Shown here piece after piece: positions 26,902-34,965 of a stretch of 64,000 nt of DNA. The notes beneath the pieces are model-generated. The model saw only the letters and a program-made list of their open reading frames with translations, was not told where the DNA came from and ran no database searches. Both the position numbers and the translations under genes were made by a program. This stretch comes from Zhihengliuella alba. Lineage in GTDB: Bacteria; Actinomycetota; Actinomycetes; Actinomycetales; Micrococcaceae. Positions within the stretch are counted from its first letter, which is position 1. The number at the start of each line of letters is the position of its first letter. The stretch is taken from NCBI RefSeq assembly GCF_039538765.1, contig NZ_BAABCJ010000002.1, positions 372,001 through 436,000 of the forward strand. Direction: 5' to 3'.

Positions 26902-27888
26902 TCAGCCCGCCGGTTGGCGGGACTCAGGCAGGAGGTGCTCGGGGAGCTCGCGCACGGGGGCGACCACGACGTCGTACGACTTCCAGTCCAGCTCCTCCAC
27001 CCGACCGAGGATCTCCTCCACCTCGTCCAGATGTATCTCGTCGCCGCGCGGGACCACGAAGACCTCGACGTGGAAGACCATGCCCATGTCGCGGATGCGG
27101 GCGGCCGCGTCGGACACCCAGGCGAGGTCCTTCACGGTCGTGGTCACCTCCTCGATCAGCGGGTCTGGCTTCTTGTCGTCGTAGGTGGTGGCGCGGGCGT
27201 CCAGCAGGCCCAGCAGTGCGTTCCTGGTGTTCCGGACGCCGTCCCGGAGGATGCCCACGGAGATCAGGAGCGCCGCGGCGTAGTCCATCCACCAGAGCCC
27301 CACCCCGACGCCGAGCACGCCGACGATCGAGGCGACGTTGGTGGTCCAGTCGGCCTTCGCCATGTCCGCGTCGGCGTAGAGCAGCTTGTTGTGCAGGGGC
27401 GCGGCAGCTTTGATCTTGAGCCGGCCGAGGATGACGGCGGGGACCACGATCAGGCTCATCGCGCCGATCATCAGCCAGCCGAGCCACACGGTGTGCCCGA
27501 GGATGGCGATGGTCCCGATGGTGGGGTGTTCGCCCTTGATCAGGCCGGCCACCGACTCGTAGGCCAGCAACGAGCCGACGCACGCGAGCGTGACGCCGCT
27601 GACGAGGTGTCCGGCCCCCATGGCGCGGTGGTAGCCGTACGGGTGCTTCGGCTTGCGCTTGTGCCGGGTGTAGACCAGCGCCACGAGGAAGGCGATCTGC
27701 GGGACTGCGGAGAGCAGGTCCTCCACCCAGGCCGTCTTCATCGCCTGGGAGTTGCCCATCACGGACGCCACCAGCGTCAGCGTGAACACCAGATAGGCCA
27801 GCGTGATCCACTCGAGCTTCACGGCGCGGTGGAGCTGGTGGCGGACCTCCTCGGGCAGTTGGTGCTGCTGTCCGGTGAGCGCGCTCAT
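26902..27888 (-). CDS. Cation diffusion facilitator family transporter
   Basis: A 328-aa CDF-type protein predicted to export divalent metal ions in exchange for protons. Six membrane segments; phrases HPYGYHRAMGAGHLVSG, typical of CDF TM2-3, and YADADMAKADWTTNVASIVG in TM5 with candidate metal ligands (Asp-x3-Asp). The C-terminal cytosolic domain (residues about 240-320) has VFHVEVFVVPRGDEIHLDE, the ferredoxin-like metal-sensing fold. ATG at 27888 overlaps the stop codon of the upstream lipoprotein (ATGA), so translation is coupled. Which metal it carries cannot be told. Confidence 0.87.
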   Translation of the reverse strand: MSALTGQQHQLPEEVRHQLHRAVKLEWITLAYLVFTLTLVASVMGNSQAMKTAWVEDLLSAVPQIAFLVALVYTRHKRKPKHPYGYHRAMGAGHLVSGVTLACVGSLLAYESVAGLIKGEHPTIGTIAILGHTVWLGWLMIGAMSLIVVPAVILGRLKIKAAAPLHNKLLYADADMAKADWTTNVASIVGVLGVGVGLWWMDYAAALLISVGILRDGVRNTRNALLGLLDARATTYDDKKPDPLIEEVTTTVKDLAWVSDAAARIRDMGMVFHVEVFVVPRGDEIHLDEVEEILGRVEELDWKSYDVVVAPVRELPEHLLPESRQPAG

Positions 27889-28418
27889 CGTCCTTCTCCC
27901 GCCTGCGTCTTGCCGGTCACGCGGTCGAGGTGTCGCTCCAGCTCGCTGATGAACGCGTTCTCGCCCATGGGGGCCAGCATGACCAGTTTGTGCTTCTTGC
28001 CGTCGCTCAGGACAACCTCCGTGTAGGGGCGGGTCACCCCGACCTTGGAGGACCATGGCGACTTGCTGGTGATGCCGCCGACCGCGAGGTCGAGGGAGCC
28101 CTCCTCGATCCGGCGCACCAGTTCGCCCTCGCTGGAGACGACGAACTCGACCTCGGCCCCGAGCTCGCGGGCGAAGCCGCGCACCAGATCGACCTCGCTC
28201 CCCGAGACCTGATCGTCCGAGACGGCCCCGTCCGGGCCGACCTGGCCGGCGACGTCGACGAAGCCGGCGTGCGGGGTCGCGCCGACCCGGAGGGTCCCGC
28301 CCTGCACGGCGTCTAGGGTGCCGTCCGGGTCAGTGGGGACGTGCAGGCTGCAGGCGGAGAGGACCATCACCAGGGCGGCGGCCACGGCCGCTGCGGCTGT
28401 GCGTAGGGGGCGTCGCAT
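27885..28418 (-). CDS. Short substrate-binding-protein-like lipoprotein
   Basis: A 177-aa lipoprotein with signal and lipobox LSAC, then a sequence like family 3 solute-binding proteins of amino acid ABC transporters: TLRVGATPHAGFVD, GSEVDLVRGFARELGAEVEFV, LDLAVGGITSKSPWSSKVGVTRPY. Normal members have about 250 aa; here the chain stops soon after the first hinge crossing, so lobe 2 is mostly missing. AGGAGG lies 9 nt before ATG 28418. No permease or ATPase is adjacent; the partner is instead the metal exporter gene, coupled by a 4-bp overlap. It might act as a sensor, but that is inference. Confidence 0.78.
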   Translation of the reverse strand: MRRPLRTAAAAVAAALVMVLSACSLHVPTDPDGTLDAVQGGTLRVGATPHAGFVDVAGQVGPDGAVSDDQVSGSEVDLVRGFARELGAEVEFVVSSEGELVRRIEEGSLDLAVGGITSKSPWSSKVGVTRPYTEVVLSDGKKHKLVMLAPMGENAFISELERHLDRVTGKTQAGEGR

Positions 28419-28431
28419 GATGGACCGCCTC

Positions 28432-29142
28432 CTATTCGCCCTGCTGGCTGCCGTCCCCGATGCCGTACTCGTCGGCCCCGCCGGGGTCGCGCCGCGGTTC
28501 CGGGCCCTCCTCGTGGGTCTCGGGCTCGTCGTTCGCGAAGCCCTGGACGGGTCGCTGGCCGCCGTCGTCGTAGGAGCCGTTGCTGTAGAAGTCTGACGTG
28601 TCTGAGCCCTTGGCCGCCTCCTGCCCGCTGACCTCGTCGCCGGCCGGGGCGCCGAAGCTCGCCGTGCGCGACCCCTCGGGCTGCTCCGCCCCGTACGAGC
28701 CGCCCTCCCCCGAGACCGGGTCCTCGATCGCGGAGTCCCCGACGGCTCCCGAGCCTCCGCCCTCGGAGCTGTCCGTGCGCAGGTGCTCCGGCTGCTCGGC
28801 GCCGTAGGAGCCGCCGGCCCGATCCACATCGCCGTTGGCGTCTCCTCGGGGGTCGGCGGCGTTGAACGCCTCCTGGCCGGCATCCTCGCCGGAGAGGGGC
28901 TGGTCGCGCCCGATGGGCTGGGACTCTCCCTCGAATTGCTCCGAGGCCGAGCTCTTGGGCGTGCCGTACTCGGACTGCGCCGTCTCCGTCCGGTCCTCCC
29001 CCTCGACGCGGGTCGCATCGGCCTGGGCGGCCCCTGCCTCCATATCGCCGTCCTGCCGGAAGTCGGCGGAACTGGAGAACTGATCCGGCTCGCCCGCGGT
29101 CTGGTTCTCGTCCGGTTCGAACTGCTCGTGACTGTGGCTCAT
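28432..29142 (-). CDS. Acidic low-complexity protein with GSYGAEQPE repeats
   Basis: A 236-aa protein of unknown function, rich in Glu, Asp, Gly, Ser and Gln, without membrane segments. The phrase GGSYGAEQPE occurs twice, spaced by about 40 residues. The N-terminus MSHSHEQFEPDENQTAG follows a good ribosome site (AAGGGAGCC). It lies 13 bp upstream of the binding-protein-like lipoprotein gene, so it may be the first gene of a unit with that gene and the CDF gene. Probably intrinsically disordered. Confidence 0.7.
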   Translation of the reverse strand: MSHSHEQFEPDENQTAGEPDQFSSSADFRQDGDMEAGAAQADATRVEGEDRTETAQSEYGTPKSSASEQFEGESQPIGRDQPLSGEDAGQEAFNAADPRGDANGDVDRAGGSYGAEQPEHLRTDSSEGGGSGAVGDSAIEDPVSGEGGSYGAEQPEGSRTASFGAPAGDEVSGQEAAKGSDTSDFYSNGSYDDGGQRPVQGFANDEPETHEEGPEPRRDPGGADEYGIGDGSQQGE

Positions 29143-29380
29143 GATGGCTCCCTTCACCGTGGGCTGCCGCCGTTGCGAACGGCGAGGTGACGGCCTGTTT
29201 TCCGTCCCGCCACCGATTCCAAGCTATGCCCGGGCCGCGCCGTCGGCAATGGATGGATGGTCGTTCGAGTCAACTCTCAGGCAGCGCCCAGCCGCCGCTC
29301 ACGCGGCTCCGCGCCGCGGAGGCCACCCGCGCCGAAACAAACCGTCCCGAATCGGACCGCGCCGACCCAGCGAGCCGAGT

Positions 29381-29944
29381 TCAGTCGGCCAGCTCGGGCG
29401 GCCAGACGACGGCGAAGCGCTCCAGCACGATCTCCCGCCCGGGCAGCCGGGTCTCCTCGGGGCTCCAGTCGTGGCCGGCCGCTGCGCGTGTGCGCCGCCA
29501 GTAGCGCTCGTGCTCGCAGCGCCAGGACTCGAGGGTGCGGTCGTCCTCGCCCTCGTCGTACGCGAAGGCGGCGTCGACGTCGTCGAAGGCCGCGAGGCGC
29601 AGTTCCGTGGTCCGCAGGACGGCCGCCGGCGCGCCCGACCCGTGGCAGGCGATCCAGTGCGAACCGATCCGCGGCATGGGCTCTCCGTCCTCGGCGAACT
29701 CGAGCGCGAGTGTCGCGGTGGCCCGCTTGGCGCCATGCGTCACCTCGTGCAGCAGGGCGTCGGCGAGGGCGGGCGAGTCGCCGAAGTACTCGACCGTGTA
29801 CTCGGCGTCGTCTGCGAAGCGGTCGTCGGCCGCGTCCGGATGCTGAACGACGGCGGTCGCGGCCCGGTAGGCACGCCACATCTCGCGCGCCGCCCCGCGG
29901 TCCACGGGCGGGAGGCGCGGCGTTTCTTCAGTGGTCTGAGTCAC
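29381..29944 (-). CDS. ASCH domain protein
   Basis: A 187-aa protein of the ASCH (DUF984-like) family, a beta-barrel related to PUA domains with suspected RNA-related roles; one relative hydrolyses N4-acetylcytidine. Family-like stretches: MWRAYRAA near the N-terminus, GDSPALADALLHEVTHGAKRAT, VLRTTELRLAAFDDVDAAFAYDEGEDDRTLESWRCEHERYW, which is the usual order for ASCH. Two GTG codons are adjacent; 29944 is preferred because it lies 6 nt after TAGGCT (29951-29956), giving a leaderless start. Confidence 0.88.
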   Translation of the reverse strand: MTQTTEETPRLPPVDRGAAREMWRAYRAATAVVQHPDAADDRFADDAEYTVEYFGDSPALADALLHEVTHGAKRATATLALEFAEDGEPMPRIGSHWIACHGSGAPAAVLRTTELRLAAFDDVDAAFAYDEGEDDRTLESWRCEHERYWRRTRAAAGHDWSPEETRLPGREIVLERFAVVWPPELAD

Positions 29945-30062
29945 CACCCCAGCCTAGTCAGCCAAGACAACCGGAAACAGCCCGGACCCGCCAGCCCAGA
30001 TCCCTTAGGACAATCCGTCGACCCAGGTCCGTGGGCCCCGCTGGGCCCTTCGTCCCGAGCGG

Positions 30063-30218
30063 TCAATCACCGTCGCCGGCGGGGAGGTGGTCGAAGCCCG
30101 TCTGCTCGGCGGTCTCGTGTCGCTTCTCCTGGAGCTCCTGCACCTCGCGCATCTCCCGCAGGTGCTCCTCCTCCAGTTCCTTCGAGCCGAAGTCCTTCTC
30201 GGCGAACTCGGTGCCCAT
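30063..30218 (-). CDS. Small charged coiled-coil protein
   Basis: A 51-aa protein, MGTEFAEKDFGSKELEEEHL..., with a Glu/Arg/Gln helix (EEEHLREMREVQELQEKRHE) and an acidic end. GAGGAG lies 6-8 nt before the ATG. Codon positions show the usual GC bias, which supports it as real in spite of its length. No family recognised. Confidence 0.6.
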   Translation of the reverse strand: MGTEFAEKDFGSKELEEEHLREMREVQELQEKRHETAEQTGFDHLPAGDGD

Positions 30219-30439
30219 GGTGATCTCCTCGCCTCGGGGCGCCCGGGTGCGGGCGCCTCAGCTGGTTACCTATCCGCGGGTCCAGACGGCCCGTGTAGGG
30301 CCAGCGTAGGCCCGCCCCGCCGTGCGCTCAAGGCCTGCACTCGATCTCCGGGATCTCACGTCACCGGGCCCCGAGAGACGTACAATTGAGCATCGGCGCG
30401 GACCGCCTTCCGCGCTGTCATCGCTTGCTAGGAACCGCC

Positions 30440-31969
30440 ATGTCAGACCGCACTCCACGGTCCGGGCCCCGCGCCCCTCGCCTCGTCGCGGCGGTCGCCG
30501 CGCTCCTGCTCGCCGTCGGGCTGGGACTGGCTCCCGGCGTCGTGGTGCCGGCCGAGGCCGGACCCGCCCAGGCAGCGCTCCCCGCCGGGCACACCACGCT
30601 GAACCCGACGCGGCAGGCCATGACCACCCAGGACACCTATCTGCGCTCGTCGCCGAGCTGGGACTCGTCGGCGAACATCGTGGTCGCCGTGCCCGCCAAC
30701 TCGTGGGTGACCGTCCTGGAGACCACGCGCACCTGGTGGCAGGTGAAGTACGGGACGCGCACCGGCTGGATTCACGGCTCGGTCCTCAAGGCCGGCTCCT
30801 ACCGGCCGAGCACCGCGCCGTCGCCGGCGAGCTACTCCTTCGCGGGCTCCGGGTGGGGCCACGGCGTGGGCATGAGCCAGTACGGCGCCCGCGGGCAGGC
30901 GGCCGACGGCCGCAGCGCCGCCCAGATCCTGAACTACTACTACGCCCCGGCGGCGACCACCGGCACCACCGCCCACGCCTCGAGCAATATCAGGGTCCAA
31001 CTGCTGCACGCGGGCACCACCACCATCACGCCCACCAATGGGCGCATGCGGGTCTACGCCAACGGCAGCTACTCGACCACCCGGTCCGCGGTGACGATGA
31101 AACTGTCGGGTTCCAGCGTGGTGCTCAGCGGCGGCGTGGTAACCACTGCTCCCGCCGTGACGGTGCGGTGGGAGAACACCCGGTTCTGGACGGGCGGCAC
31201 TGCAAACACGGTGGTGTCCGTCGCGGGCGCCGACGGCGGTTCCTCCGCCGGCGTGTACCGGCACGGCCAGATCACCGTGAAGCCGCTGAGCTCGAAACTG
31301 AACGTGGTCAACGAGCTGCGGCTGAACGACGAGTACCTCTACGGCCTGGCGGAGATGCCGTCCTCCTGGCAGGCGGAGGCGCTGAAGGCCCAGGCCATCG
31401 CCGGGCGCACCTACGCGATGCGGGCGATGTCCGCGCTGAAGGCCGACTGCGCGTGCAACGTCTACGACGAGGTGCGCTCGCAGAAGTTCACCGGCTGGAA
31501 GAAGGAGGGCGAGGCGACGTACGGCACCCGCTGGAAGGCGGCCGTGAACGGCACGCTCAGCCGGAACTCGAGCGGGACGCCGACGTCCGGCACGGTGGTG
31601 AAGTACGGCAGCAGCCTCATCGAGGCCCTGTACTTCTCCTCCTCGGGCGGGGCCACGCGCAACTCGGAGTCCGTCTTCAGCTCCGCCGTCCCATATCTGC
31701 GCTCGCACAAGGACCCGTGGTCCCTGAGCGCGGCGGCCGCCAACCCGAACAAGGCGTGGACGCAGTCGGTCCCCCAGGCGAAGATCGCCTCGGCGTTCGG
31801 CCTGAGGGATGTGGCGAAGGTGGCCTACACGAAGAGCAGCGTGGACCTGGCGGTCGTCACCATCACCGCGACCTCCAGCACGGGTGCGACGGCGAGCATG
31901 ACCGGGACGCAGATGCGTGACAAGCTCGGCCTGAAGAGCGCCTGGATCACCTCGGTCACGCCCCGGTAG
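30440..31969 (+). CDS. Secreted SpoIID/LytB-domain protein with SH3-like domain
   Basis: A 509-aa secreted protein likely acting on peptidoglycan. A signal peptide with an Ala/Leu/Val core is followed by an SH3b-like domain (TTQDTYLRSSPSWDSSANIV...WWQVKYGTRTGWIHGSVL). Then comes the phrase GSGWGHGVGMSQYGARGQAADG, and at residues 310-420 the SpoIID core LNEYLYGL-like LNDEYLYGLAEMPSSWQAEALKAQAIAGRTYA with the invariant EALKAQAIAARTYA-type motif. SpoIID is a lytic transglycosylase in spore formers; in non-sporulating actinobacteria the substrate is unproved. A TACAAT -10-like box is at 30381-30386. ATG 30440 is chosen for a normal signal length. Confidence 0.88.
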   Translation: MSDRTPRSGPRAPRLVAAVAALLLAVGLGLAPGVVVPAEAGPAQAALPAGHTTLNPTRQAMTTQDTYLRSSPSWDSSANIVVAVPANSWVTVLETTRTWWQVKYGTRTGWIHGSVLKAGSYRPSTAPSPASYSFAGSGWGHGVGMSQYGARGQAADGRSAAQILNYYYAPAATTGTTAHASSNIRVQLLHAGTTTITPTNGRMRVYANGSYSTTRSAVTMKLSGSSVVLSGGVVTTAPAVTVRWENTRFWTGGTANTVVSVAGADGGSSAGVYRHGQITVKPLSSKLNVVNELRLNDEYLYGLAEMPSSWQAEALKAQAIAGRTYAMRAMSALKADCACNVYDEVRSQKFTGWKKEGEATYGTRWKAAVNGTLSRNSSGTPTSGTVVKYGSSLIEALYFSSSGGATRNSESVFSSAVPYLRSHKDPWSLSAAAANPNKAWTQSVPQAKIASAFGLRDVAKVAYTKSSVDLAVVTITATSSTGATASMTGTQMRDKLGLKSAWITSVTPR

Positions 31970-31988
31970 CGGGGGCCGCAGAAGCGGC

Positions 31989-32036
31989 GGCCGAGTCAGC
32001 GCCCAATGCCGTCGACGCCGTGGGCGGACTCGGGCC
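31989..32036. terminator. Bulged hairpin between convergent genes
   Basis: Arms GGCCGAGTC and GACTCGGGCC with an inner CGCCCA/TGGGCG pairing lie between the SpoIID gene and the stop codon of the convergent gene. Small bulges reduce certainty. Confidence 0.5.
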
Positions 32037-32042
32037 GGCTTC

Positions 32043-32630
32043 TCAGTCGTGCCAGGGGAATCCGTCGGGGCGGCATGCTGATCGTTCGCTGACAACGTCG
32101 TAGTCGTGGAAGCGCGGCTCGATGGGCAGGTTCGTCGGGTCCACCGGGATCTCCCCGACCACCTGAACCGCTCCGGTGCTCACAAACTGGCACTCCGTCA
32201 TGAGACCGAGCGCAGGGTCCCGGTAGCTCGGCATCCGAATGAATCCCTCCCGTCGAAGCACGTAGACGACGCCGGGCGCCAAGGGCGACAGGTCGCCATC
32301 ACCGGAGGCGTATGAGAGGAAGATCCGGCGCTCGCGCCACTCCCCGGCGGCATCGCCAGGGTAGAAGCAGGCATTGAGGAACTGCCGGCAGGCCGAGGAG
32401 CGCACGGCGTAGGCCATGGCCCAGGTCGGATCCTCGGTTGCGAAGACCCCCTTCGTCTTCGAGAACGTATCGGCACTGAAGTCCAGCGGTGCGTTCGGCT
32501 TCAGCACGTCGAGTCCAGGGCTCTGCGATCCGTGCAGCAAGAACTCGCGGTCGGCCACCAACCGGGCGAGGCGAGACCACGTGGCGTCGCCACGGATCGG
32601 AGCCGGAGAGTGCCAATCATTGTCGCCCAC
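32043..32630 (-). CDS. Unrecognised protein with HGS motif (possible ADP-ribosyltransferase-like fold)
   Basis: A 195-aa protein I do not firmly recognise. It has REFLLHGSQSPGLDVLKPN, then GVFATEDPTWAMAYAV, then an acidic sandwich-like C-terminal half. The order HGS, a short L-x-P segment, then VFAT-x-D-x-x-x-A-x-x-Y-A resembles small ADP-ribosyltransferase-fold proteins (KptA/PARP-like), where the His of HGS contacts NAD. That is pattern similarity only. GTG at 32630 is 7 nt after TAGCCT (32638-32643), so it is probably leaderless. It is divergent from the hydrolase gene. Confidence 0.6.
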   Translation of the reverse strand: MGDNDWHSPAPIRGDATWSRLARLVADREFLLHGSQSPGLDVLKPNAPLDFSADTFSKTKGVFATEDPTWAMAYAVRSSACRQFLNACFYPGDAAGEWRERRIFLSYASGDGDLSPLAPGVVYVLRREGFIRMPSYRDPALGLMTECQFVSTGAVQVVGEIPVDPTNLPIEPRFHDYDVVSERSACRPDGFPWHD

Positions 32631-32715
32631 AGTTCGAAGGCTATCGGAGCACGACGGTCCTCGTTGGCCAGTCGCTGGTCTCGAGTCGCATCCGCTGTCG
32701 ACCAGAATGGAATCC

Positions 32716-33462
32716 ATGGTCACCCACTCCCCCGTCGCCATTCCTGTCCGCGCCGAGACGCCCCAGGGCGTGGTCGAGACCGAGGTGAACGGCCGCTGGA
32801 CCCTGCCGGCCTCCCCGGACGTGGAAGGCAGTACGACGACGTCCGGCGGTCCCTCCGGCAAGCCCACCGTGGTCCTGGCCCACGGCGCCGGTGCGGGGAT
32901 GGAGCACCCGTTCATGCGCGGCGCCGCCGAGGGGCTGGCCCGACTGGGCCTCCGCGTCCTGCGCTTCAACTTCCCCTACATGGACGCGGGGAAGAAGTTC
33001 CCCGACCGTCCGCCGCTCGCCGTGGGGACGTGGCGGTCGGTGATGCGCTTCGCCGCCGAGCATGTGGACGGTCCGCTGTGGGCGGCCGGGAAATCGTTCG
33101 GCGGCCGGATGGCCTCGATGGCCGTGGCCGAGGGCATGGAGGCCGCCGGGCTCGTCTATCTCGGGTACCCGCTGCACGCGCCCGGGAAGCCGGAGAAACT
33201 GCGCGACGAGCACCTGTACGGCCTCGCGGTGCCGCAGCTCTTCCTGCAGGGCACTCGCGACACCTTCGCCCAGTCCGACCTGCTCGAGGGTGTCGTCCAA
33301 CGCCTCGAGCAGGATCAGCCCGGCAGGACCCGCCTGGTGTGGATCGACGGCGGCGACCACTCCTTCGCGGTCAAGGGCGTCAAACGGGAGCCCGCCGACG
33401 TCGCGGCGGAGCTCGGTGCCCACGTCGCCGCTTTCCTCACACAGGATCCATCGCTTCGGTAG
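32716..33462 (+). CDS. Alpha/beta hydrolase, KANL3/Tex30-like
   Basis: A 248-aa hydrolase. Motifs: oxyanion HGAGAGMEHPFM, nucleophile elbow GKSFGGRM with Ser, acid residue in FLQGTRDTF and catalytic His in GGDHSF. Length and motifs fit the KANL3/Tex30 group of small cytosolic hydrolases (dienelactone hydrolase related). ATG at 32716 follows CAGAAT by 7 nt; an in-frame ATG at 32707 is an alternative. Its 3' end overlaps that of the EamA gene on the other strand by 26 bp. The substrate is unknown. Confidence 0.86.
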   Translation: MVTHSPVAIPVRAETPQGVVETEVNGRWTLPASPDVEGSTTTSGGPSGKPTVVLAHGAGAGMEHPFMRGAAEGLARLGLRVLRFNFPYMDAGKKFPDRPPLAVGTWRSVMRFAAEHVDGPLWAAGKSFGGRMASMAVAEGMEAAGLVYLGYPLHAPGKPEKLRDEHLYGLAVPQLFLQGTRDTFAQSDLLEGVVQRLEQDQPGRTRLVWIDGGDHSFAVKGVKREPADVAAELGAHVAAFLTQDPSLR

Positions 33463-34372
33463 CGCTCTCCCGTTTCGCCGGACGCGGCTTGAGCTCGCTG
33501 ACCAGGACCCCGGCCACGATGAAGGCCGCGCCGAGGACGGCGATCGGCGGGAGCCTGTCCCCCGCCAGCCGTCCGAAGACCCCGCCCCAGACCGGCTCCC
33601 CGGCGTAGCTGATCGTGGCACGCGTGGGCGAGACGGTGCGCTGCGCCCAGTTCATCGCGAGTTGGATGATGCAGCTCGCGGCGCCCAGCCCCACGCCGGC
33701 CAGCAGCCACACCCAGGAGAACTCCGGCACCGACTCGCCGGCCACCGGCATCGCCGCGAGGGCGAGGAGCCCCGCGGTGACCAGCTGGACGATCGTGACG
33801 CGGCCCAGGTGGACGCGGCCGGCGAAGAAGCCGATCAAGATGATCTCCGCGGCGAGCGGGAGCGTGCTGAGCAGCGTGGCGACCTCGCCCTCGCCCAGCC
33901 GGAACCCCACGGAACCGAGGTCGGCGAAGAGGATCAGCCCCACGAACGCCAGCCCGGCTCCGCCCATGGTCATGATGCCGGGGCGCCGCCGCAGGACGAC
34001 CCACTGGATCAACGGCACCAGGGGGACGTACATGGCGGTGATGAAGGCGGACGTGCTGCTGCTGACGGTCTGGAGTCCGACCGTCTGGAGCCCGTAGCTC
34101 GCAGAGATGGTCACGCCGATGGCCAGCCCGGCGCCGAGGTCACGCCAGCACATGCCGCGGAGGACTCGGTGGAAGAGGATGATGCTGAACAGGCCGGCAG
34201 TGAGGAATCGCAGCCCGACGAAGAACCAGGGCCCGCTGTGGTCCATCGCCGTGTGGATGACTAGGAACGTGGCGCCCCACAGCACCGTGACGGCCACCAG
34301 GACGAGCTCCTGCCGGGTGAAGGACACGGCGCGGAACCGGAGTCTCCGGCCAGAGCGGGACATGTGCAACAT
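33437..34372 (-). CDS. EamA/DMT family transporter
   Basis: A 311-aa drug/metabolite transporter with ten membrane segments in two EamA repeats (LWGATFLVIHTAM... and the second half with ISYAGEPVWGGVFGRLAGDRL, typical of the family's last helices). Such proteins usually export metabolites or amino acids. ATG at 34372 lies 8 nt after TAGAGT (34381-34386); an ATG at 34363 is an alternative. The start region coincides with a perfect 18-bp palindrome. It is divergent from an XRE-cupin regulator that most likely controls it. Confidence 0.88.
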   Translation of the reverse strand: MLHMSRSGRRLRFRAVSFTRQELVLVAVTVLWGATFLVIHTAMDHSGPWFFVGLRFLTAGLFSIILFHRVLRGMCWRDLGAGLAIGVTISASYGLQTVGLQTVSSSTSAFITAMYVPLVPLIQWVVLRRRPGIMTMGGAGLAFVGLILFADLGSVGFRLGEGEVATLLSTLPLAAEIILIGFFAGRVHLGRVTIVQLVTAGLLALAAMPVAGESVPEFSWVWLLAGVGLGAASCIIQLAMNWAQRTVSPTRATISYAGEPVWGGVFGRLAGDRLPPIAVLGAAFIVAGVLVSELKPRPAKRESATEAMDPV

Positions 34373-34380
34373 GTTGCACA
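34363..34380. promoter_or_regulatory. 18-bp palindromic operator at the EamA/XRE divergent promoter
   Basis: TGTGCAACATGTTGCACA is a perfect palindrome overlapping the EamA start codon and directly next to its -10 box. It contains GTGCAAC and GTTGCAC half-sites. More GTGCA words occur up to 34403. It is the probable binding site of the divergent XRE regulator. Confidence 0.7.
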
Positions 34381-34395
34381 ACTCTAGCGTGCAGA

Positions 34396-34953
34396 ATGGT
34401 GCACATGCCAAATTCCTCCGACGTCCTCGCCCACGTCGCGAGCAATGTGCGCCGGCACCGGCTGGCGCTCGGCCTCAGTCAGGAGGGCTTGGCGGCCCGC
34501 GCGGGGATCAGCCGGCGCACCCTGATCAACGTCGAGGCCGGCGAGGCCAACATCAGTCTCTCCGGGCTCGATCAGCTCGCCGAGGCACTGGACGCGACCT
34601 TCGTCGAGCTGGTGAAGAGTCCCACGGCGCCGGCCACCGACATCGACGAGGTCGCCTGGCGCGGAGCCACGGAGGAGAGCGTCGCCGTGCTGCTGGGCTC
34701 GGCGCCGGCCGGTCGCGAGGCGCAGCTGTGGACCTGGGCCCTCGGCCCCGGCGAGCGGTACGACGCCCAGCCCGATCCCGACGGATGGCACGAGATGATC
34801 CTCGTGACGGAGGGGCAGCTCCTCGTCGAGCGGGAGGACGGTCGGTCCGAGCTCGGCGCGGGCCAACACTGCGTCTACTCGAGCGCGCAGCGCTACTCGT
34901 ATGCGAACCCCGGGCCCGTCCCGGTGCGCTTCGTCCGCGCCGTGACCAGCTGA
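34396..34953 (+). CDS. XRE-family regulator with C-terminal cupin domain
   Basis: A 185-aa transcription factor. An N-terminal helix-turn-helix (residues about 10-65: RRHRLALGLSQEGLAARAGISRRTLINVEAGEANISLSGLDQLAEAL) is joined to a single beta-barrel cupin that should bind a small ligand (WALGPGERYDAQPDPDGWHEMILVTEGQLLVE...LGAGQHCVYSS). Such regulators typically control a neighbouring transporter or catabolic gene. ATG 34396 and ATG 34405 are both possible starts. It is divergent from an EamA exporter, sharing a short gap with palindromic GTGCAAC sites. A second module of the same design lies 2.7 kb away. Confidence 0.9.
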   Translation: MVHMPNSSDVLAHVASNVRRHRLALGLSQEGLAARAGISRRTLINVEAGEANISLSGLDQLAEALDATFVELVKSPTAPATDIDEVAWRGATEESVAVLLGSAPAGREAQLWTWALGPGERYDAQPDPDGWHEMILVTEGQLLVEREDGRSELGAGQHCVYSSAQRYSYANPGPVPVRFVRAVTS

Positions 34954-34965
34954 TGGCGGCCGGCC

